Assembly (NCBI GenBank): GCA_051660685.1 | Contig: JBOFQB010000098.1 | Location: 13,589-77,588 of the forward strand | DNA from: JAVBSX01 sp051660685 | GTDB taxonomy: Bacteria; Planctomycetota; Planctomycetia; Pirellulales; Thermoguttaceae | DNA: 64,000 bases | Direction of reading: 5' to 3' | Part shown: positions 27,272 to 38,700 of the stretch, piece after piece | Numbering within the stretch: position 1 is the stretch's first letter | Layout of the letters: each line of letters opens with the position of its first letter | Notes under the pieces: model-generated | Database searches by the model: none | What the model was told of the DNA's origin: nothing | The model's input: the letters and a program-made list of their open reading frames with translations, nothing else | Made by a program: the position numbers and the translations under genes

Positions 27272-29062
27272 TCAGGGATGTGTCGAGGAGGAGGTTGGAA
27301 GAGGTTGGGGAACCAGTTTGAGATTGCGGATTGGGGGAACAGGGGTGAGGGCTTTTTGTGGAGCAGCATTGATCTGATCTGCGGGAGACAGTGTATCTGT
27401 CGTTGGTGCTCCATAAGGACGAACAGGAAGGGTGTAGACATTGGAGAGGTCCACTTTCGGATTGTGAGGAGGAACAATCGTGTTAGTTCTTTCCTGTTTA
27501 TCCAAATCATTGAGCGTATCTGATTGAGGTGATTCTGGACGTTGGTAAAACTTGCGTTCCAATCGTCCCAAACCCTTTGTCAACCCTAAAATGTTCTTGC
27601 TCATTATGTATTCCAGAGATTTAAGGTCACTTCGCAAATAGGCATTCCAGAAGACACATGACAATTTTTCCATTGCATTGTAATAAACCGCATTGTTTTT
27701 AATGGAAGGAAGGAGCATGTTCCCCGCATATAAATAATGATCGGTTCCAAAGAACGTCAACAAATACTGGTCGTTCTGGAGAATCTGATCGAACGGAATA
27801 CGTCGTTGAAATGCCCGGGTTGTACCAATGATTCCATCATCTTCTGTTCCGGTTATGAACAGACAGGGGACTTCAATGTTGGCGTAAATCTCAGACAAAC
27901 GGGCAGATGTTGAGGGAACAGGGGGACTCATTGCAAGGATTGCTTTGATCCGAGAATCTTGGATTGGGGGAAACCCTTCTGGAGCAAGCTGACCTGCTAA
28001 AAGCAACGCCGTATAAGCCCCCATGTCATATCCCGCGACTCCAACCCGGGTTAAATCAACCTGTGATTCAACAACCGAATCGGGTTTTTCGGCAAGAACG
28101 GTCAATTGTGTCAAGACAAAAAGGATGTCGGAAACCCGGGTTGCACAAGTCCAATTCCGTTCAAACGCTGCTCGTAATTCGTTGACGGGGCGGAGATGAC
28201 CCCGCCAAACCGTTTCATCACTTCCTATATGTTGGACCGCGACGACGACAAAACCGTTAGATGCCCAATGTTCTCCGAAGTAGGGACAACTTTCCCGGGA
28301 ACCGCCCAAACCGTGAGAGAAGATAATGACGGGAGTTCCGGGGAGAAGGGGATTGGGCAGGTACATTTTGATTGGAACGGTTCGACGACGTTCGGCATCA
28401 TAAAGCTGAATATACGTTGTCCGTACAGAGGGGGACTGCGAGGATTGTAACGGTTCAATAAAGGTACTTAATGGTGTTTTGAGAGGTCCCAGCATTTCTG
28501 TCCGGCGTGTTCGATTAGACAGATTGTTCAGGAGACGGGACGGACGACTTTGCGCCAAAAAAACATCCTCTTCACTGTTTGCAGCGATTGGTCCAAAGGA
28601 GTTCATTTCAGCGATTGCGCCTGTATTGCCCAATGTGCCTGTCCAACCAAAAGTTCCAAACAGATCAGTTTTGTCAATCACGTCGTTTCCATCTGAAATT
28701 TCGGATGAATCGGATGAATAGGGGGATGAAGAAGCTAAATCGGCGTCATTCTCTCCTGCTTGTCCTCCATGATACACTTCCTCTTCAACAATGACGCTCA
28801 CATAATCATTATCGTTGATGTCATCATTATTATCATTGTTCTTATCATCACCATTATCAACATCATCAGTAACATCCTCCTTATCAACAACAGTATTGTC
28901 ATAGTAGAAGACACCTTTTTCGACTTTGACCGACTCGACACGGATTTTTTCTTCTCTCGTTTCATTCAGTTGCTCGGAAAAAAGAGAAGTTCCTGAAAGG
29001 GACAGAAATAGTCCGAGGAAGAGGACAAGAAATGGACGTGCAACGTGCCCTATTCCGATCAT
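27272..29062 (-). CDS. exported alpha/beta-hydrolase with Asp at the nucleophile position
   Basis: 596 residues from the ATG at 29062. A signal peptide (FLVLFLGLFLSLSGTSLFS, about 11-29) is followed by an Asp/Asn-rich acidic stretch (about 60-86). The hydrolase domain starts near 235, with the oxyanion block VIIFSHGLGGSRESCPYFGEH. In PAF-acetylhydrolase/dienelactone-hydrolase relatives a GxSxG elbow comes next; here it reads GYDMGA, with Asp at residue 346 (codon 28025-28027). A candidate acid (GTEDDG) and His (GTDHYLY) follow. Asp nucleophiles occur in epoxide hydrolases and haloalkane dehalogenases, so the enzyme may act that way or be inactive. The C-terminal about 80 residues are Pro-rich and disordered. 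It probably sits in the periplasm or on the surface. Confidence 0.82.
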   Translation of the reverse strand: MIGIGHVARPFLVLFLGLFLSLSGTSLFSEQLNETREEKIRVESVKVEKGVFYYDNTVVDKEDVTDDVDNGDDKNNDNNDDINDNDYVSVIVEEEVYHGGQAGENDADLASSSPYSSDSSEISDGNDVIDKTDLFGTFGWTGTLGNTGAIAEMNSFGPIAANSEEDVFLAQSRPSRLLNNLSNRTRRTEMLGPLKTPLSTFIEPLQSSQSPSVRTTYIQLYDAERRRTVPIKMYLPNPLLPGTPVIIFSHGLGGSRESCPYFGEHWASNGFVVVAVQHIGSDETVWRGHLRPVNELRAAFERNWTCATRVSDILFVLTQLTVLAEKPDSVVESQVDLTRVGVAGYDMGAYTALLLAGQLAPEGFPPIQDSRIKAILAMSPPVPSTSARLSEIYANIEVPCLFITGTEDDGIIGTTRAFQRRIPFDQILQNDQYLLTFFGTDHYLYAGNMLLPSIKNNAVYYNAMEKLSCVFWNAYLRSDLKSLEYIMSKNILGLTKGLGRLERKFYQRPESPQSDTLNDLDKQERTNTIVPPHNPKVDLSNVYTLPVRPYGAPTTDTLSPADQINAAPQKALTPVPPIRNLKLVPQPLPTSSSTHP

Positions 29063-29791
29063 CTTCTTAATTTCCGCCAAAATGGTACACATTTGAGTCT
29101 CAAATAGACAGGTAGAGAGGGTGTTGAGATAGTAATGAGTCTTGTACAGACAGAAAATGAACGAGGAGGAACGAGGAGGAACAAATGGTTGTGGTTTTCG
29201 GGGTTCGAGAAAACAAGAACAAACGGTCCATGTCCATGTACAAGACAGTGTATCGACGTTTTGTGGGGCAAATTTGTGAAAGAGTCAGGGTCTTGTGACG
29301 CTTTTTTTTGAATGAATGGTGATTTAGACCGTTTTCCCGGAACTTCAAACACAACCCTTACATCATAAACAATGCGACGTTCTTGACGGGATGTTGTATG
29401 ACCTGTTTGTTTCCGAAAAACGGTCGATTTGGTCGATTGGGAAAAAACGGTATAATCGCAAAAACTGAAATCGCAAACGGAAAAAAGAGTTGATTCTTTT
29501 GCCGAGAGTGTTCCTCGAGTTTGGGAATCCCCAACAATGGGGTATACTTTGTATAGGCCGTGTTAGAATGAACATTTGCCGAACAATTGTCAAAACAGGA
29601 AGAATTTATCGATTTTGGCGGTTGTGCGAGAAAGAGATGCGATTTTGGAGTCATTTGGGACTATTTGCCGATGTATCCCAGATGAGGTCTGTTGGTATGT
29701 AAAGATTTGTGAAAATAGCTAAAATAGGCAATCCTTATTGAAATTTTGTTGGTCCTTTTGGATCCTTTTTACCTTTATGGGGAGTAACACC
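29063..29791. other. long intergenic region upstream of the giant gene
   Basis: No credible gene is seen; short frames on both strands lack family features. The region has a short direct tandem repeat (GAACGAGGAG twice, at about 29158-29181), the string ACGGTATAATC at about 29447-29457 with TATAAT at 29451-29456, and GGTATACTTTGTATAGG near 29541-29557. Promoters of the giant gene probably lie here, but none has a convincing -35 box. Confidence 0.5.
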
Positions 29792-32700
29792 ATGCGTTTT
29801 TGGGACTCGATTTTTGGCAACTCAGACAGTTCAAATAGTGGTAAAACAGAGAATTCAGAGCAAAAAGGTAAAAAGGGAGGTTCAAGAGGACTGTTTGCAC
29901 CGAATAAGGCGAAGTCCAACCTGACGAATCGTCAACTTCAAATGGAGCAGTTTGAAGTTCGAGAGATGCTCAGTATTGGCGGTCCTCAGTTGAATACTAT
30001 CTTTGTCAATCAGGACGAGAATCAGGCGATTGATCTGAAATCAACGATGAACATTGCTCCTACATCGTTGCTCTTTCGATTCAGTGAGGGACAGCAGATT
30101 GACACGAAAACGTTGACAACCGGAATCGAGGTTTATCGAGCGGGGACAAAGACCCCCGTCCCGATTGGTTCTGTTGAGCTTGGCGATTTCTCGAACGAGG
30201 TGATTGTCCGATTTGCCGAAAATCTGCCAAATGACATGTACACCATTTCGTTGATTGGGGGGGACACGAACTCACTTTCACTGAAAAATCTGGACGGAAA
30301 AGCCTTTTATAATCCAGATGGACCTGATTACGACCTTCAAAATGTGAAATTTGAGTTGCAATTGGGAGCTCAGGTAACAGCGGTTGTCCCGCAACCGGTT
30401 GTGCGGAATACGTCGGGGGGATTGGAACAACAGTCCAACGTGATTGAGGTGTATTTTACGCCGGAAACCGTTCTGAAAAATGCGGGCGACGCAAAATTTT
30501 ATCAGCTGATCGTCACGAAAAACACCCTGAATCCCGGGGATGATGTCGTCGTTGTTCCGACCCGGGTCGTTTATGAACCGGGTGTTACGGTTGACGGAAA
30601 AGTGGTCAATCGGGCCAAATTGTATTTTGAGAAAGATGACACGGGAACGGCGATTACGAATTTGTCAGCTCTTGGAACCGGGTCGTTTCGTCTGCGAATT
30701 GGTGAGGAGTATATTGCGACGAACACGCAGATTCTGGACCTGACCGGACAGAATGAGAAGGTCGGGGACACTTTCCATACAGCGTACAATGTCAATCTGA
30801 ACCTGTTTAACACGGCTCAATCGGGTCCTCAAAGTCTTATCATACAAAGTGAGATTGAACGACAGTATGACCCGACGGAGTATCCGGGCGCAAATGACAA
30901 TCCCGGACATCGCAGTTTGCCGAACTTTTTTGGGGATAGTACGGAGAATCATTTCTTTGGCGGGGAATCGGTTATGGGATACAATCGGGACGTTTATGAC
31001 GGACCGAGCATCATTTATTACAACTTCCAGTACATCTTGGGTTCGGTTCTTGACTCGAAAGGGAATCCAACATCGGCGAAATACTACAATAACATCACTG
31101 AGACGCAGAAGAATTTGGCGCGACAGGCGCTCGACATGTACTCCCGATATTTGGGGATACAGTTTATTGAGACGGCCGATCAGGGTTTCACGATTGCAAT
31201 GGGGGATATGGCTTGGTTGGGTCCCGGTCGGGATGTAGAAGGGGTCGATTCTCACAAATACGTTTTTGATGATGGAACTTGGCGTTATAAATTGATTGGC
31301 GAATATGATCCGTCCTTGTTGATGTCGGACTATGATCCTTCCACATTTAGTTCGTCCATTGTGTTGGACCAGAATTACACTTGGGGACCCGATGTATATG
31401 GGGGGAACTGGTTCCAGACAGTTGTGCGAGGAATTGGTTTTGGGATTGGTTTGGGTTATGCAGCTGATCTTATGCCCGGGACGGATATGCGATTTGGCGT
31501 TATTCCTGTTCAGGATGGAAATGGGTACAACATGTACACAGAAAAGGTGTACCCCGGTCTTGAAGATTTGATTCACGGTCAGTATTTGTTCCGACCGGAC
31601 AGTATTGATGTGGACATGTACAAGTTCCAGTTGGAAAAAGGAGGAACATTTAGTGCTGAAATTCTCGCGGAAAGGGCAAATGCGGCATCTCAGTTGGATG
31701 CAACGATTGCGCTTTATCGTCAGATAACGAAAAGAACGCCGGACGGTCAAACGTACACCTCTTACGAATTGGTTTCTCGCAATGATGATTATTTCAGTAA
31801 TGATTCGTTTCTTGAGATGTATCTTGAAGCGGGGACGTATTTTATTGGCGTTTCATCATCAGGAAACGATCAGTATGATCCGCAGATGACGGGGACGGGA
31901 GAAGGGGGCAAAACGGTTGGAACGTATGAATTGCGGTTGAATTTTTCACCAAGCGGAACAGAACGACTTGCACCTGAAACGTTTAAGGATGAGACGAACG
32001 GTTTTCTTGCGGGGAAGGACACGAATGTCAAGTTTGACGGGAATCAGGATGGAGTTCCGGGGGGGACCTACAATTATTGGTTTAATGTTCAGCAATCGAC
32101 CAATCAACCGGCTCAAAGTAATAATGCGACGAATCTGAATACAATCAATCGGGTCCTTTACGTTGATAATTCAGGTCGGCAGTACAATGCAGACGGGACA
32201 CCGAAATCGATTGACCCGAATAAGTTGCGATTAGCGACTGAAGTCGGAGATGGAACGATTGCCAAACCGTTTGTAACGATTGAAGTTGCCCTTGAATTTG
32301 CGGCAAAAGCGCAACAGCTTCTTGAAGCAGCCGGTATCAAGGATTCCTCGGTCATTGTCCGAATCATTGGAAATGACCTGAGCAAGGTGACTAAAGACAC
32401 AGACATTAAGGCGTATGAAATTGGGAAGAACCCGAATAATAATGCAAATCTGACAGATGGGGCGAAATTTGACGTTCCGAAAGGGGTTTCGGTCGTTATT
32501 GACGCCGGAGTTGTCATAAAAATGAATGGGGCGAACATAACAGTCGGCAGTTCGGACCAGAACATTGACCGAAGTGGGGGTTCGATCCAGTTGCTCGGAA
32601 CACCCGTTCACAGTGTTCGGATTACTTCTTATATGGACCAGATGATTGGGGTGAAGACGAATCCGCAGAAGACAGAGGGAGCACCCGGAAATTGGGGCGG

Positions 32701-35700
32701 AATTGTGATTCGTAATGATTTGGATTACGAATTTATCAAGAATTACAATCCGGCAAATGGTCGCACACCTCGTGAAGTGTTGGAAACGCAAGGAATTTTC
32801 CTCAATTATGTGAGTAATGCAGACATTCGATATGGAGGAGGGACGATTAGTACGACGGATCGAACGATTTACGATCCGATTCATGTGGTTGATGCTCGTC
32901 CGACGATCACCTTTAGTACGATTCAGTACAGTGCTCATGCAGCAATTTCAGCATCACCGAAAAGTTTTGAGGAGACCCGATTCCAGAGTTGGGATCACCT
33001 TAATCCGTACACGCTTGATTATGAACGGATTGGTTTACACATTCACGGAAACATTGTGACCCTGAACTCGATGAACGGTCTTTTGGTTCAGGTTCAAACC
33101 CAAGTTGGCAAACCGATTCAGAAGATTGAGGTTGCAGCCCGATTTGATGATACGGACATTGTTCATATTCTTTCGGAAAACCTGATTCTTGCCGGTCAAG
33201 CGGGGGGGAATTATCTTTCAGCTCCGACTTCAAGAGGGCTGTACTACAATCAGGTGACGCAACGGGTTGCGATTGACGTTACATTGGGAACCGTTAAGGC
33301 CCCGACCCGACCCCAAGATGGTGATTACTTTACGCTTGTTGACGGGGAAACATCGGTCACGTTTGAATACAATCATGTTGATTATGACTCTGTAACAAAC
33401 CCGAATCGTGTTGTTAAAGGTCGGATTGCAATTGACATTTACTCTTCCGATACACCTGCTGAGATTGCACGCAAGACAGTTCTTGCGATCAATGCAGTCA
33501 ACAGTAATCAAGAAGTGTACGAAAAAATTGGTGCAACGAATTATGCGAAATATCTTCTTGCGAATCAAAAACTCACTCCCAATCAGTTCAAGATAACGGC
33601 GGAACAGGATGGAAGTGGTTTTTACCTGAAATCAACGGGGCAACGTCTTGAAATCAAGGGCATGTGTTCGGGAACAGCTCCGACAGTTGGAGGACTCACG
33701 TTTAATCAGAACAACAATCAGATGTTGGTTGATGTCGGGAGTACGCAATCGCCGACCCGACCGGGAGACGGGGACTTTTTCACGCTCCTTTATGGAGACA
33801 TTGCGAGTGTCACCTTTGAGTACCAATATGTTGACGCAAGTGGACAACGAATTGTTGCGGACAACCCGAATCGCAAGGTGTTTGCAGATCGGGTTGTGAT
33901 TGGCATTTTGGCAACGGATTCGGCAGAAGTGATTGCCCAGAAAACGGCTCATGCGATTAGCAGCGTTTATCGAATTGCCAAATATCCGTTGTTTGCTGTT
34001 CAAGCCGAGTATTCTGCAAATGGAAAAGGTTTTACGCTGAAAACGGACGGTTTGCCGGTCTTTACAGACGGGGTTAAAGACGGAACGGTTACAACGACAA
34101 CGGGGTTGACGTTTAATCCGGTTGATAATGTGATTCACATTGATTACAGTTTGTCCAATCCCGTTCGTCCGAAAGACGGAGACTTTTTCTCGATTGAATA
34201 TGAAGGAAAAACGTATACCTTTGAGTACAACTGGACGAATTTAACGGGAAATGGTTGGGGGGTCCGGCCCGGGAACATTGCGATCAACATCAATGGAGCA
34301 ACCGCGCTTGCAGCAGATATTGCAACTGCAACACGCAATGCAATCAATCGGACGATTTTTCAGTCGAACAATAATAATTTGCGGGCAGAAGGGATTGGGG
34401 CGGAAATCCGTCTGGTTTCCCCGTCTTCGCCTTTTGCAATTGAAGGGATTCGCGGTCAACTGCAAAATGGTGAGGTGAACATAACCAATCCGGGCGGGGT
34501 TGCGGGCATGATAAAATCGAGAACAAATGGTTCGCTCGTCGTCGATCCCGGTATTGTCACAAAATCGAATAATGCCCGAATTGAATTGGAAATGGGGACC
34601 CAACTCCTCGCGGAAGGAACGGTCGATCAACCGATTATTTTCACGTCGCTTTATGATACGAGATTTGGAGCAGGAGGAACATTCAAAACCAGTTCCAAGA
34701 GTGGCGGAACAGCAGTTGGTGTACTCCAACCGGGAAATTGGGCGGGTATCATTCAACTGCCTGATTCGCATTTGAGTATCGATCACGCCGTTTTGGCGTA
34801 TGCAGGAGGAAGCTCCGTCATTGAAGGTCTTTCGGCCCGGTTTAATCCGGTCGAAATTCATGAAGCGGATTCCCGACTTGCACATACACGTTTTGAATTT
34901 AATGCCGGTAATACGGCCGGAACCCGAACGGGTCGCGGTTCCATTACCCCCGCTGTCATTTATGTACATGGTTCTCAACCGATTATTCTGAACAATTCGT
35001 TCTTTACGAATCTTTATTCGGATATTCCGACGAACACCCCGGCTTCACAATGGATTCCCAAAAATGATGCGGCAAATGGTTTGGCTGTTATTAGCATAAA
35101 CTCCAATGCTCTCAATGCTAAAGCGCAGAAAGATTCAGGACGTAATACGGCGGGAGTTGCGAGAAATACACAATATGACGACAATTACGGTCCGCTTGTC
35201 CGCGAAAACCGTCTCTCCAATAATACGGTCAATGGTATGGTTGTACGAGGAGAGGTTTTGACAACGGAATCCGTTTGGGATGATACGGATATTGCTCATG
35301 TTCTCTTCACGGAAATTATTGTCCCGAATTTTCATCATGAAGGCGGTTTGCGCCTGATGAGTGATCGAGCGAACTCGCTCGTTATTAAAATGCTCGGTTC
35401 CAAAGCCGGGTTTACAGCAAGTGGAACACCGCTTGAAATTGAAGACCGAATCGGCGGAGCAATCCAAATCGTTGGTGTCGCCAATTACCCCGTCGTCTTC
35501 ACCTCGCTCAAAGATGATTCCGTTGGAACCGGTCTGGATATTCGCGGTCAGGTTCAATATGATACCAATAATACTTATCATTACAATGCAACACTGAAAA
35601 AATGGGTCGATAATTCCGTTGCAATGCCGGGTGATTGGCGCAGCATTAAATTGGCCCAATACAGTAACGACCGTAATATTCTCGTTGTCAAGGAATTTGA

Positions 35701-38700
35701 ACGATCCAACGACGAAAAAGATTCCAATGGAACAACATCGAGCGCACAATATCTCGGTTATCTCGCCCAGAACATGAAATCCGGCGATGATGTCCAACGA
35801 TTGGGTTTCACCGTTTATGGTTCGACTCGGCAATCCGCCCCAAATGAAGCCGATGTTTACAAATTTACGGCAGATGCGGGAACAGAAATTTGGGTTGACA
35901 TTGACCGAACCGGACGTTGGTTTGACACGATTATTGAAATTCTCGATCAGGACGGAAAGATTGTTGCCTCTTCGGACAATTCGTTCTATGAAGGGGTTGA
36001 CAATTACGGCAATTACATCAACAGGGTTTATGACAAATACGGTAATGTTCAGGATTCGGGGACGACATCGGGTTTCAACGGGGCGAACAATGCGTTTTCG
36101 ATGAACAAGGACGCTTGGAATCGTTCGCAAACCGGTATTGCAGGGGTTTCGCGGAATGTTTTGAACTCGACAGATCGGGACACGAACCGTTTGGAGTTTG
36201 ACGAAACGGACGGTATTGGTTACAACGACCTTTACAGCACAAACACTCGAGATGCTGGTTTACGATTTGTAACAGCGGGACCGGGAACCAAAGATTATTT
36301 CGTCCGCGTTCGCAGTGTCCTCTCGATTTCTTGGGCCAATTCTCTCGATCCCGTCATAGATCAGGGAAAATCGTTCTTTATTATGGACGAAAACAAGGCG
36401 AATCCGCAGAAAATCGAATACATTCTCGATTTTAACAAGACTTGGGAGGAATCATCAGCGGTTCGAAGCACTCAAGCGGGTGCAACCAATAAGGTAACAA
36501 TTGGATTGAAAGACATTGACCCTGAATTTGGTGACACTTATGCAAGTCGGATCGTTGCGGCAATCAACAAGTTCTCGAAAACGGCGAACGAATATCTCAA
36601 TGTTGCAGCCGATCTGGTCAGTTCTCGTTTGAACGACCCCAATCCGATCATCCGAATCGACGGAACCGGTTTGTTCTTCAATCCCGGTGCTACTTCGCTC
36701 GTCTTGCAGGAAAATTCGTCAGGGACGTATGAACTTCAGGTTCGTTTGCAGGAACAAAATGAAATTGCCGGTTCACAAATCTCTTACGCCGACATTCGTT
36801 ACGCAACGAATGGTATTGAGGCGTATGGATTCCCGCAACACTCGCCGATTACAGGAGAAGTGCAGTTCCGTGATAAAGTTGAGATACTCAATGGTATGCA
36901 AGTCTCCTACATGGGCAATCTGCTTCAATCAAATCAAGGTTCCCTTTCTGCAGCCGGTTATCTTCAAAGTCTTACCGATGTCAATTGGTATGCGTTTAAC
37001 ATGAACCCGGCCGGTTTGAGTGAGTATTACGGTTACTCATTTCTTTGGCCCTCCATTTTTGACATTGATTATGCGGACGGTTTGACGCGACCCGACCTTT
37101 CGATTTGGGTCTTCGACCGTGTTGGAAGTCTGATTTACATGGGAACCGATTCCAACGTTGCCGATGATCGACCGGGACCCAATACGGATATTAACATCTC
37201 CAAACTCGGTTCAGGAACGGTCGGTCCGAACGATCCGTTTATCGGTCCCGCCCTTTTGGGTGAATCGGTTCTCGCCGGTTATTTGCCCGAAGGAACAGAA
37301 GGTGCGCCCGTTGGAACCTATTTCGTTGCCGTAACGAGCAAATATGTTATTCCGTATGCAATGAGTTCCTTCCTGACAGCATCACCTTATAATTCCTCGA
37401 CGCGGATTGAACCGATTGACACGATCACCCGGGTTGTCGATGAAGGTGTGCAGTCCGGTCAGGATTTAAGAGCCAATAATAATCGCGGGTATACTTCAGA
37501 GTCCGAAAAATTTGAAGAAGGTCAACGTCTGGTCCTCACCCCCGATGAATTCCATCTCGGTGATGTCGTTATGTACGTCACTATGGATGACCCCGGAACG
37601 GGTGAGAGTAAAATCTACATGATTAACCCCGCAACCGGAGCGGTTCAGACGGTTGCCAATACGGGACAGTCTGCGTGGGGGTATGATGCGACAAGGGTTG
37701 GTTACGACATTTCTATGGCGTATGACAGTCGGTTGTTGACAACCTTTACGGAGTTGAATCATCTTTATCTTGTTGATGTCAACACAGGCAATTACGCGTC
37801 GTCTGACTGGCGCGGCACAAATACGTTGATTCAGTCTCATTGGTGGGGACAAGGTGGAATCGAAGCGGTCCCTGATTCCGTTGGGACCGCGACATCATTG
37901 CGGGTTCAGGCAATTGCGAGCAGTGCGCCCGGTGATTTTATTCGAGACTGGAACAGTAAATATGGTCCATACGTTTCTGATTGGGCGTACACTTTGGTGG
38001 TTGGCGATATGTCTTATGGAACCCTTGTCAATGACCCTGACGCTACGTCAATCCCGGAGACTTATACTTCCAACGAGAATGTTTTGTATCTCCTTGATCC
38101 TTACGGAAAAGCAGTGGGGATAACCGAATATCTGAAGAATTGGAATTATGGTGCAGGGGACAAGGTCAGGCCTTTGTCGAATTACATTCCGATTGCAACA
38201 TTCAACAACCGAGATACGGTCAAGTACGACAGAGAGTATTATTACGTTGACCCGGAGGATCCCGTGTACCGTGATCCCTTGAATCCAGGTGGATATGCCT
38301 ATGATGCGGAAAAGGGTGAGTGGAGTACCGAGCGATCCGATGATGCAACAGGTTGGATTTTTGATTTCTTCTCGGTCGGTGTTCCGAACCAGTTCCAGAA
38401 TGTGGGCGAAGTCATTACGGGTATGACATTTGACTCGGACGGGGGCAATCTCTATGTGGGGACGGATCGTGGTGGTATTTATCGCGTCAAAGGTTGGAGT
38501 TCCAATCCGGGCGGTTTTCCTGATGATGGGAAAAGTTATGGTTACATGCCCCTTGCCGAAGACGTACCGGAAGTTGTCATTACAACGAAAGGTACATGGT
38601 TTGAAGATTACTCTTACGTCGATGCGAAGACGGGGGAACGTATAAGGGTGACTGGAAGTGGTGGTCCGTCGCTGGAATTTGTCGGTTATCTTCTCGATGA

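Noticed and set aside
29059..29654. Minus-strand frames upstream of the giant gene
   Set aside because: No ribosome binding sites, no family resemblance, and they overlap each other in different frames.
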